A stretch of DNA of 52,411 nt. It comes from Deltaproteobacteria bacterium GWA2_45_12. GTDB lineage: Bacteria; UBA10199. This document shows positions 24,617 to 31,001 of the stretch, piece after piece. The stretch spans positions 101,886 to 154,296 of the forward strand of contig MGPH01000011.1 in the NCBI GenBank assembly GCA_001797365.1, written 5' to 3'. The notes under the pieces were generated by a model. That model made no database searches, had not been told where the DNA came from, and was given only the letters and a program-made list of their open reading frames with translations. Every line of letters starts with the position of its first letter. The stretch's first letter is position 1. Made by a program: the position numbers and the translations under genes.

Positions 24617-25215
24617 GAGCCACCTCGCTGGGTGAGGTATTTGTAATTGCGCTCAAACTCGGTTGCGAAGCGCTCCTCGGCAATGGGAGCGAGTTGATCC
24701 GTGATCTCAGGCAGAATGCTCGCGATACTTTTGTAAGCCTGCTTCTCAATGGGCAGCTCCGCCCCCTTATCGCTGCGTCTTGATTGGGTGTTGGGATCAC
24801 GCACTTTAACGCGCCTCATGACAGGGTAGCGTCCGCTCTCCGTTCTCTTTTTCATAAGAAAAGCGTGTCTGATGACCTGTCGTTTGCCCGTGATATTAAC
24901 GCTGACACCCGCGGCGACTTGTTGGGGTTTGAACTTGCTTAAGGAAATACCCTTTGCGCTGGCAGCAATGGTGAACTCCTGTGAATCAATGGGCTCGCTG
25001 GCCTTGGGTTTGTTCCGGATGGGAAGAGCGTCTTTGATATCTTTGGAGGGAAGTTTAATTTTTTTCTGAATCCGTTGCGCGGCTTCCTTCCGAATAGTGA
25101 TGCCGGTCCGGTTAAGCGAACGCGAGACAACCTTTCGAAGAGTCTTCTCATCAATAGCGTTCATGAATCTTAAGAGCTCAGGCCGGTTGAGTTTAGCTTG
25201 GATGCGGATAGCCAC
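24613..25215 (-). CDS. Minor tail protein Z-like (GpZ family)
   Basis: The 200-residue basic protein has GpZ-like features: a first helix LLRFMNAIDEKTLRKVVSRS, NRTGITIRKEAAQRI at about 36-50, and a late region FLMKKRTESGRYPVMRRV. The lambda Z protein acts in tail completion. Its location here, ahead of the terminase and early in the operon, is unusual, because tail Z genes normally sit with the tail genes. The family match is by pattern only, so confidence is moderate. Confidence 0.6.
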   Translation of the reverse strand: MAIRIQAKLNRPELLRFMNAIDEKTLRKVVSRSLNRTGITIRKEAAQRIQKKIKLPSKDIKDALPIRNKPKASEPIDSQEFTIAASAKGISLSKFKPQQVAAGVSVNITGKRQVIRHAFLMKKRTESGRYPVMRRVKVRDPNTQSRRSDKGAELPIEKQAYKSIASILPEITDQLAPIAEERFATEFERNYKYLTQRGGS

Positions 25216-25219
25216 GATA

Positions 25220-25435
25220 TTAAGCCGCCTCTTTTTGATCTAGTTGAAGATAAGCGTAGAGAATTTTCTCCAGCTTCCGGCTTAAGAGTCCTGCATTTCG
25301 GATGGAAACGAGCGAATCGTATCGGTAGTTGATTGCTTGGGCGAGTTTCTCGAGGCCTCCCGCTTTTTGAGCGGCGAGATTTACGAGCTCGCGACCTTCA
25401 ATCGTTACCTTTCGAAGAAGTCTTGATGCCGGCAT
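25220..25435 (-). CDS. Small hypothetical phage protein with possible HTH
   Basis: The 71-residue protein includes ELVNLAAQKAGGLEKLAQAI and NYRYDSLVSIRNAGLLSRKL, a pattern that could form a helix-turn-helix (about 18-55). It lacks a clear match. It lies five bases upstream of the gpZ-like gene. A Cro-like regulator of the late operon is one possibility, but nothing more specific is supported. Confidence 0.5.
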   Translation of the reverse strand: MPASRLLRKVTIEGRELVNLAAQKAGGLEKLAQAINYRYDSLVSIRNAGLLSRKLEKILYAYLQLDQKEAA

Positions 25436-25494
25436 TTGCCCTCCTGATAACGTGGTTCGGTATAAAAATAATTGTGAGACCTATAAAATCCATT

Positions 25495-25803
25495 TCAATC
25501 GATTTCTTGCTCTCTTGGCCGACTATACAGTCGCCTCATCTCCTCTTGTTTTTCAGGGGACATCTGGCTGAGCGTGATCACCGGCCGGGAAATCAAAATA
25601 TCCCTCCGCAGTTTTTCCTCAAAATCAGCCCATTGACGGAATTTGATTTTTATCGGCATTCGCCGCCTTACGGCGCCGCTGCAATGCCTTGAACAAAAGC
25701 TGCGAGGGGAGTTTCTTTCAACGCTCTGTCGGTAAAGGGCGAGGCTGACCGAAAATGGTTTTCGGCAATTCCCACAAACTAGAGTAATGAAGGGGGCGGT
25801 CAT
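25495..25803 (-). CDS. Small zinc-finger-like phage protein
   Basis: The 102-residue protein has two cysteine pairs, CGNC near residues 10-13 and CSRHC near residues 37-41, spaced like a short zinc ribbon. A charged helical C-terminus follows. The start overlaps the stop of the upstream nuclease gene (ATGA). Small zinc proteins of this kind often sit beside HNH or VRR-NUC nucleases in phages. No enzymatic motif is visible, so the role is open. Confidence 0.55.
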   Translation of the reverse strand: MTAPFITLVCGNCRKPFSVSLALYRQSVERNSPRSFCSRHCSGAVRRRMPIKIKFRQWADFEEKLRRDILISRPVITLSQMSPEKQEEMRRLYSRPREQEID

Positions 25804-26117
25804 ATCCCCCTCTCAATCAGGTCCGTCACCCCGCGTGCCACGATGGTAAGAGCGCCGGCCTGTTCTGCATTGTGGAGGAAATTTTCCTGTGGTTCGGAAA
25901 GCTGGCCTTTGGCTGTCTTGACTTCAATTGCCAACATCTGCCCGTACTTGCGACCGCACTCACATCGGCAGGGAAGGATACCAAGAATGTCGGAAATGCC
26001 GGGGGTCGCCCCGAGGGACTGAAAAACCTTCCAGTGGAAAACCTTTCGGATGGTCAGGTAATCGCGGATGGATCGTGTGATGTCTCTTTCAGAAATCTTT
26101 GCTGCTTGGATTGCCAT
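25800..26117 (-). CDS. VRR-NUC-type nuclease
   Basis: The start is the ATG at 26115-26117, which has AAGGGG about nine bases upstream; an ATG nine bases earlier is an alternative. The 105-residue product carries PD-(D/E)xK nuclease motifs in VRR-NUC order: SERDITRSIRDYL at the N-terminus, a GISDILGIL segment with the first acidic residue, then LAIEVKTAKGQLSEPQ with the ExK pair. Two cysteine pairs around CRCEC lie between them. This fold resolves or nicks branched DNA in phages. It is the first gene of the cluster. Confidence 0.75.
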   Translation of the reverse strand: MAIQAAKISERDITRSIRDYLTIRKVFHWKVFQSLGATPGISDILGILPCRCECGRKYGQMLAIEVKTAKGQLSEPQENFLHNAEQAGALTIVARGVTDLIERGI

Positions 26118-26227
26118 GTGTGTCATCCCCTTGTAAAAGCAGGAGTAATTGACACAAAGTGGCGATATGATAGTTAGGCTGCTAACGCCAGCTCGGCGCA
26201 CGCAGTTCTAAAATCGTCCAGTCGGGA

Positions 26228-26342
26228 GCGCAACGACTTTTCGCCAGAAAAGTCGTCCTCTATTTTCCATTTTCAATTATCTATTTTCTGTGTTTCTGTG
26301 CTTTGAAGTTGGCGAAAAGTCGAGAAAATAGAGGTTTAAGAA
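26228..26342 (+). promoter_or_regulatory. Structured leader of a four-helix-bundle gene, copy 1
   Basis: Arm A CGACTTTTCGCCA (26234-26246) can pair locally with GAAAAGTCG (26247-26255) or distantly with A' TGGCGAAAAGTCG (26310-26322). Arm B CCTCTATTTTC (26257-26267) matches B' GAAAATAGAGG (26324-26334), which contains the GAGG Shine-Dalgarno of the gene at 26343. The order A-B-A'-B' would let A:A' and B:B' form a pseudoknot, or let local A pairing free other options. A near-identical leader occurs at 49416-49540. It may control translation or be part of the mobile unit. Confidence 0.6.
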
Positions 26343-26714
26343 ATGCCATTTCAGTTTGAAAATTTGGAAGTCTATCAAAAAGCTCTAGACTGGGTCGAAG
26401 CCATTGAGTCCCTCTGTGAATCACTTAAAGGCAAAACCTCTTACTCATTGATCGACCAACTCTCTCGCGCTGCCTTATCGATCCCCCTCAACATCGCCGA
26501 AGGCAATGGCCGATGGCACAAAGGTGAAAAACGCCAATTTTTCTGGATCGCTCGCGGATCTACCTTCGAATGTGTTCCGATCATACAAGTTTTACACCGA
26601 AAAAATTTAATCAACGACATCCAATATTCCGGCTATTATGAACAACTCGATGTCATCGCCAAAATGCTCACGAATTTGGTGAAGTCGGTGGAGGATTTGA
26701 GAAAAGATATATGA
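26343..26714 (+). CDS. Four-helix-bundle protein (23S rRNA intervening-protein family)
   Basis: The 123-residue protein has the family signature in full: FENLEVYQKALDWVE at the N-terminus, LIDQLSRAALSIPLNIAEGNG at about 37-57, FFWIARGSTFEC at about 68-79, and a final helix. The family was first found as ORFs inside bacterial 23S rRNA intervening sequences and is now known mainly as free-standing copies of unknown function; the fold is a pentameric four-helix bundle. This copy is not in rRNA. It sits behind a structured leader and is followed by a decayed gene, as if inserted there. Confidence 0.85.
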   Translation: MPFQFENLEVYQKALDWVEAIESLCESLKGKTSYSLIDQLSRAALSIPLNIAEGNGRWHKGEKRQFFWIARGSTFECVPIIQVLHRKNLINDIQYSGYYEQLDVIAKMLTNLVKSVEDLRKDI

Positions 26715-26809
26715 TCGCTCAAGACAAAGCCGAAGAATTTGCCCATAATTGGATTAATTCCTGAAATGCCCATAGGATTACTTCTCACTACGAGGACACA
26801 AAAAAATGA
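26711..26809 (+). pseudogene. Decayed NTF2/SnoaL-like gene fragment
   Basis: A frame opening with an ATG that overlaps the four-helix-bundle stop reads AEEFAHNWINS, then TGA, then NAHRITSHYEDT. Across the TGA this matches the usual start of SnoaL/NTF2-like proteins (FAxxWIxxWNAHDLDxIxxHY). The stop probably replaces a TGG tryptophan codon. Everything after HYEDT is missing because the carbonic anhydrase gene begins there. The assignment depends on a short motif and is therefore tentative. Confidence 0.45.
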
Positions 26810-27435
26810 AACCCATCGATCGACTTCTTGCCAATAATAAATCCTGGGCCAAGCAATGCATTAGGGAAAATCCTCATTTCTTCCAGGACCTGGTGGGGAT
26901 TCAAAATCCCCAATATTTGTGGATCGGGTGCTCGGATGCGCGGGTGCCGGCGAATACGATTGTGGGGTTAAACCCGGGCGAAGTTTTTGTTCATCGCAAT
27001 ATCGCCAACCAAATAATTCCTTCCGATTTAAACTGCCTTTCTGTCATTCAATTTGCCGTGGAGTTTTTAAAGGTAAAAAACATCATTGTGTGCGGACATT
27101 ATGGTTGCGGCGGCGTTCAGGGGGCCCTTGAAAATAAAAAACTGGGATTGATTGACAAATGGCTTGCCCCCATCAAAGATCTTTCAAAGCGCAACAAGGC
27201 CCAACTTGAAAACATTCCTGATTTTGATCAACGTCTCAGCAAATTATGCGAACTGAATATTCATCAACAGGTTCGAAACGCATGCCACACTGAAACTGTC
27301 CGTAAGGCGTGGAAGGAAGGCCAACCGCTATCCGTTCATGGTGTCGTCTATGATCTGCATGACGGACTGATTAAAAGCCTCGATTTGTGCATTTCTTCTG
27401 TAGAAGATGCACAAACTTTGGACACAAGGGCATAG
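26806..27435 (+). CDS. can: Beta-carbonic anhydrase
   Basis: The 209-residue enzyme interconverts CO2 and bicarbonate in the cytoplasm. The zinc ligands Cys42, His98 and Cys101 and the Asp44-Arg46 pair (CSDAR, CGHYGCGG) fall at exactly the residue numbers known for E. coli Can. HGVVYDLHDG near the C-terminus is also typical. A GAGG Shine-Dalgarno lies ten bases before the ATG. The last 88 bases overlap the opposing trhP gene. The start overlaps the end of the decayed fragment upstream. Confidence 0.95.
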   Translation: MKPIDRLLANNKSWAKQCIRENPHFFQDLVGIQNPQYLWIGCSDARVPANTIVGLNPGEVFVHRNIANQIIPSDLNCLSVIQFAVEFLKVKNIIVCGHYGCGGVQGALENKKLGLIDKWLAPIKDLSKRNKAQLENIPDFDQRLSKLCELNIHQQVRNACHTETVRKAWKEGQPLSVHGVVYDLHDGLIKSLDLCISSVEDAQTLDTRA

Positions 27436-28685
27436 GAAGAAATCTCAGGAACATCCCCCATAATCCAGGCAGGGAGCTTGCCCCCGTGAATGGCCTCCAA
27501 AGAATGCCCGGCCTCATCGCGAATGGCATTGATGGTAAAATGGAAACTATTTTCCGGCGTGATGACTTCAAGCTTGTCCCCACAACTTAATTTGTTCCGG
27601 GGGGCGACAAACAAGCTTCCGGGGCGGCTAGCCAAAATCATTCCCCCAAATTCCTGGGAATAAATATCTGTAATGCCCGATTCATATCGTTGTAGAGAGC
27701 TGTCTGTTTTTTCCACCAAAAAACCGGGGGTATAACCACGGTTGTGAATTTTGTTTAAATCGCGGATTAAGTCCTCATTCAACGCCTTCCCCGCCATCAT
27801 GTCATCGATGGCGCGACGATAGGTTTTAGTGGTAATGGCCAAATAATAAACCGACTTGGTTCGCCCCTCAATTTTGAAGGAATCAATACCGGCCTCCCAC
27901 ATGTCTTTTAAATGTTCGATGGCCATCAAATCGCGGGCATTCATGATATAGGTTCCATGTTCATCTTCATCAATACGCATCATCTGGCCGGGGCGTTCTT
28001 TTTCTTCCAGATAAAAATCAGCCAACAATTCCAGACGATTTTGAGGGTCTTCTTCTTCTAGTTGCGGCTTTGCATACAATTTATAAGGCCAGCGGCAGGC
28101 ATTGGTGCACAAACCCTGGTTGGCATCGCGATGCCCAAAATAATTGGAAAGGAGGCACCGGCCCGAATGGGCAATGCAAATGGCTCCGTGGACAAAAGCC
28201 TCCAACTCCATTTCGGGAACCTGATTTTTGATTTCCTTGATTTCTTCAATGGACAATTCACGTGAAAGAATAATACGGCTCACCCCCACCTTGTGCCAAA
28301 ATTTAACGGCCGCCCAGTTCATGACATTGGCTTGCACTGAAAGATGAATGGGGACATGCGGGTGCCGTTCTTTGACCAGACTTACCAAACCCGGATCAGC
28401 CATGATAAGCGCATCCGGTGCGGCCTTGATCAGTTCATCCATTTTTTTAAGGAAAAGATGGATCTTCCGGTTGTGCCCCAGAATATTGGCCGTCAGATAA
28501 AATTTTTTCCCCCTTTGATGCGCATAGGCCGCCCCTTCAAAAATGGTTTCTTCCCTAAAACCATTTTCACGGGCACGCAGTGAAAACTGCGGCATCCCGG
28601 CATAAACCGCATCGGCCCCATAAGCAAAAGCATATTGAAGCTTTTCAAGATTGCCTGCGGGCATTAAAAGTTCGGGGGAAAACAT
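27348..28685 (-). CDS. trhP: tRNA U34 hydroxylase TrhP-like (peptidase U32 family)
   Basis: The 445-residue protein parallels E. coli YegQ/TrhP over its whole length: MFSPELLMPAGNLEKLQYAF, then GADAVYAGMPQFSLR, DALIMADPGLVSLV, EAFVHGAICIAHSGRCLLSN, NQGLCTNACRWPY with its cysteines, and FKIEGRTKS. TrhP makes 5-hydroxyuridine at the wobble position with prephenate-derived chemistry. The ATG at 28683-28685 is chosen over one 15 bases upstream because it matches the family start and has an AGG upstream. The C-terminal tail is antisense to can. Confidence 0.88.
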   Translation of the reverse strand: MFSPELLMPAGNLEKLQYAFAYGADAVYAGMPQFSLRARENGFREETIFEGAAYAHQRGKKFYLTANILGHNRKIHLFLKKMDELIKAAPDALIMADPGLVSLVKERHPHVPIHLSVQANVMNWAAVKFWHKVGVSRIILSRELSIEEIKEIKNQVPEMELEAFVHGAICIAHSGRCLLSNYFGHRDANQGLCTNACRWPYKLYAKPQLEEEDPQNRLELLADFYLEEKERPGQMMRIDEDEHGTYIMNARDLMAIEHLKDMWEAGIDSFKIEGRTKSVYYLAITTKTYRRAIDDMMAGKALNEDLIRDLNKIHNRGYTPGFLVEKTDSSLQRYESGITDIYSQEFGGMILASRPGSLFVAPRNKLSCGDKLEVITPENSFHFTINAIRDEAGHSLEAIHGGKLPAWIMGDVPEISSYALVSKVCASSTEEMHKSRLLISPSCRS

Positions 28686-28699
28686 AGGGTGGCCTTTCA

Positions 28700-28745
28700 T
28701 AGGGGCGTATCACGCCGTGCCTGCCTCAGGCAGGATACGCCCCTA
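28700..28745. repeat. Inverted repeat with nested hairpin (REP-like)
   Basis: Perfect 12-base arms TAGGGGCGTATC (28700-28711) and GATACGCCCCTA (28734-28745) enclose a second hairpin, CCTGCC-TCA-GGCAGG. It fills the gap between trhP and cysQ and touches the cysQ stop. No T-run follows close enough for a classic terminator on the minus strand, so a dispersed palindromic repeat seems more likely. It may still stabilise or attenuate the cysQ-trhP transcript. Confidence 0.7.
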
Positions 28746-29519
28746 CGTTTTTATCAGATCCATGATGTTTGAATATAAAAAGGGGTTGGAATGAACAATG
28801 CCGGTGGCCAGGGGATCTTTTTTGTTGAATACAAAACGACTTCCATCAATTTGAGAAACAACCCCACCCGCTTCCTCCACAATCAAAAGGCCTGCGGCAA
28901 AATCCCATTCCGTTTTGGGCTGCAAACTAAAACTGGCATCCGCCCGGGCGCAAGCCACTTGCACCATTTTAAAGGCCATGCCCCCCGAAGGAACTATCTG
29001 AAACCGGCCTTCATGTTTTTTCCATTCCCCGCGACCCAATTCAGAACGGCTGGCCAGGATTCTGGATTTTTTAAAATCTTTTTCATCCGAAACATGGATT
29101 CTCTTTTCCCCAAAAAAGGCTCCGCCCTTTTTTGACGCATAAAAAAGTTCGCTTGTGGCCGGATTATAAACAACCCCCACAACGGGCCGGGCATTTTCGA
29201 CCAAAGCGATGGAAACCGCAAATTCAGGAACACCCCCGATAAATTCCTTGGTTCCATCAAGCGGGTCCACAATCCACACACGTCTTTTGGAAAGACGTTG
29301 GGCATTATCGGTTGTTTCTTCCGAAAACCATCCGTCATTTGGAAATGCCGATAAAACTATTTTTTTTATGATGGCATCAGCTTCGCGATCAGCAATAGTG
29401 ACAGGTTGTTCGGCTGATTTGTGATGAACAGCCACCCCGGTTTGATAATATTTGGCAATGATCTCCCCCGCTTTAAGGGCCACATCAATGGCAACACATA
29501 GCTCTTTTTTCCAAGTCAT
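28743..29519 (-). CDS. cysQ: 3'(2'),5'-bisphosphate nucleotidase, CysQ-like
   Basis: The 258-residue protein belongs to the Li+-sensitive inositol-monophosphatase fold. Motif one has Glu67/Glu68 in WFSEETTD and Asp85 in the DPLDGTKEF metal-binding motif (85-93); motif two is WDFAAGLLIVEEAGG near residue 206. The KEF variant and the length point to CysQ, which removes the 3'-phosphate of PAP made during sulfate assimilation. An inositol-monophosphatase role cannot be excluded. No good Shine-Dalgarno is seen. Confidence 0.85.
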   Translation of the reverse strand: MTWKKELCVAIDVALKAGEIIAKYYQTGVAVHHKSAEQPVTIADREADAIIKKIVLSAFPNDGWFSEETTDNAQRLSKRRVWIVDPLDGTKEFIGGVPEFAVSIALVENARPVVGVVYNPATSELFYASKKGGAFFGEKRIHVSDEKDFKKSRILASRSELGRGEWKKHEGRFQIVPSGGMAFKMVQVACARADASFSLQPKTEWDFAAGLLIVEEAGGVVSQIDGSRFVFNKKDPLATGIVHSNPFLYSNIMDLIKT

Positions 29520-29600
29520 GAAAAGGGAAGTAGCAAAACAAAGTTACAATGTCAGTATTTAAATACTGATGGAAAAATAACAGTAAGGCTTCATGTACCA

Positions 29601-29636
29601 TTGTAAAAACAAAAAACCCCTTTTCTATTTTTACAA
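29601..29636. promoter_or_regulatory. Inverted repeat upstream of the DUF4143 ATPase gene
   Basis: Perfect nine-base arms TTGTAAAAA (29601-29609) and TTTTTACAA (29628-29636) lie 21 bases before the ATG of the ATPase gene. It could be an operator or an RNA hairpin near the ribosome-binding site. No sigma-70 promoter is obvious beside it. Confidence 0.4.
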
Positions 29637-29657
29637 GGGTATGTTAATCTCCCAACC

Positions 29658-30869
29658 ATGCCTCATACGCGCCATAGACATCTTACCCCGCTCCTCCAAA
29701 AGACATTACGCTATTCTCCCATCACGGGCGTCTTTGGCCATCGGCAAGTGGGCAAAACCACGCTGGTCGCCCAATTGGCCGGGCAATACAGCACTTTTGA
29801 CCAAGCACTAGCCCTCGATTACGCCAACCGGGACCCTGAAGGTTTTTTAAAAGGCCATGAGATGGGAAAAACGCCTTTTGTTATCGATGAATGCCAGTTG
29901 GCTCCGCCTTTGTTCCCGGCGTTGAAGGAGCGTATCAGGACACATCCCAAGCCCGGACAATTTTTACTCACCGGATCCGTCAGATTTTCAAGCCGCAAGG
30001 CCATCAAAGAATCCCTCACCGGCCGCATGATCGCCTGGGACCTTTTACCCATGGATTTGAGCGAGCTCCATGAGCACGACATGCCGGACTCCTTGGTGAA
30101 AATCGCGAAAGCCAAGACTATCGGTCTTGACCTTAAATCCCCAAAATATTTTTCCCACAAAGCCTATTCCGAGTACCTTCAAAAAGGGGGACTCCCTGGG
30201 GTTTTCTCCGTATGCGACCTTGCCATCCGCGAGCAAAAGTTTGAAACGCAACTCAACACCATGCTGGAGCGCGATCTCAAACTCATCGTCCAAACCACGC
30301 TTCCTTATGCCACCTTACGGCTGCTTTTGGCTACGCTCGCTAAAATGCAAGGGCTGCCCCTGGACTTAACTAATTTATCGCGTCAATCGAGAATTTCGGT
30401 CCCCACAACTAAAAAGCTATTAATCTCCTTGGAATCCATGTTCCTGATTCGAACGCTTAAAACCCGGGGAACCGAAACAAAACCCATCGTTTTTTTGGAA
30501 GACCAGGGTGAAGCGAGCTTTTTATCGGAAGGGCAAAGCCATGAGCTCCATGATTTACTGCGGTTTTGCTTCGCCAATTTCAGGGTGCAATTCATTTACA
30601 AAACAGAACTCAAAGCGGAGTTTTTTCAATATAGAAACCGCGGAGGGGCTCATGTACCGCTTGCCATCCAGATCAATGCCGATAAGAATAGGTACCACCT
30701 TGGCGTGATTCCCATCCTCGGGACCACACCGACCCCCCATGATTTGGGAAGTGCCTACAGTTTCTTGAAAAAATTTTCTTTCTCAAAAATATTATTTGTA
30801 ACTCTTAATGAAGTAGATCGCGTCTTGTCTGACGCCATGCGCGTGATTTTTATCGGAAAACTCGTCTAA
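29658..30869 (+). CDS. AAA ATPase with DUF4143 domain
   Basis: The 403-residue protein has a Walker A GHRQVGKTT (about residues 27-35), a Walker B-like FVIDECQ (about 74-80) and a sensor-like LLTGS (about 102-106). A C-terminal DUF4143 region follows with a helix-turn-helix-like stretch (SRQSRISVPTTKKLLISLES). This widespread ATPase family has no settled function and is often found on mobile or accessory DNA. The terminator at 30930-30958 closes the gene, so it is probably a single-gene unit. Confidence 0.85.
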   Translation: MPHTRHRHLTPLLQKTLRYSPITGVFGHRQVGKTTLVAQLAGQYSTFDQALALDYANRDPEGFLKGHEMGKTPFVIDECQLAPPLFPALKERIRTHPKPGQFLLTGSVRFSSRKAIKESLTGRMIAWDLLPMDLSELHEHDMPDSLVKIAKAKTIGLDLKSPKYFSHKAYSEYLQKGGLPGVFSVCDLAIREQKFETQLNTMLERDLKLIVQTTLPYATLRLLLATLAKMQGLPLDLTNLSRQSRISVPTTKKLLISLESMFLIRTLKTRGTETKPIVFLEDQGEASFLSEGQSHELHDLLRFCFANFRVQFIYKTELKAEFFQYRNRGGAHVPLAIQINADKNRYHLGVIPILGTTPTPHDLGSAYSFLKKFSFSKILFVTLNEVDRVLSDAMRVIFIGKLV

Positions 30870-30929
30870 GCTATGAACAACTGCCCCCCGAGTTTCATCC
30901 TGAGCGACCCTTCGACTCTCCGCCTTAAG

Positions 30930-30958
30930 CGGATCGCTCAGGGTTGATCCGTTTTTTT
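30930..30958 (+). terminator. Intrinsic terminator after the DUF4143 gene
   Basis: The stem CGGATC/GATCCG with a ten-base loop is followed by a run of seven T. It sits inside a larger repeat that begins with TCCTGAGCGA near 30898 and has the matching TCGCTCAGG in its loop, so alternative folds exist. A separate GC-rich hairpin CGGCCCC-AA-GGGGCCG follows at 30963-30978. Confidence 0.65.
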
Positions 30959-31001
30959 ATTTCGGCCCCAAGGGGCCGAGTTTGAGTCGAAGGATCAACA
31001 T

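Larger units (their letters stand above)
1325..26117 (-). mobile_element. Prophage-like late-gene cluster, lambda-type head with Mu-type contractile tail
   Basis: More than thirty tightly packed minus-strand genes, many joined by ATGA or TAATG overlaps, run in the order nuclease, methyltransferase, terminase, portal, capsid, sheath, tube, tape measure, baseplate, fibres, lysis. This is a myovirus structural programme. Every open frame appears intact apart from one expected programmed frameshift. No integrase, transposase, repressor, antirepressor or replication protein is visible, and genes at both ends (TolC-type efflux; four-helix-bundle protein and carbonic anhydrase) look bacterial. No convincing direct repeat was found by eye between about 1241-1324 and 26118-26340. 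It could be a remnant prophage, a satellite-like module or a gene-transfer-agent-like cluster; sequence alone does not decide. Confidence 0.85.

Noticed and set aside
24513-24800. 95-codon minus-strand frame over the gpZ 3' end
   Set aside because: It overlaps the 3' end of the gpZ-like gene in another frame, its sequence is Ser/Arg/Pro-rich with no motif, and the coupled 27-codon frame explains the gap better.
26170-26235. Possible tRNA remnant beside the phage cluster
   Set aside because: TCGGGAGCGC resembles a tRNA 3' end, but no acceptor, anticodon or T-arm can be folded; the shared GCGCAACG belongs to the four-helix-bundle leader.
30963-30978. GC-rich hairpin CGGCCCC-AA-GGGGCCG as terminator for the 893-residue gene
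   Set aside because: On the minus strand it is followed by an A-rich, not a U-rich, stretch.
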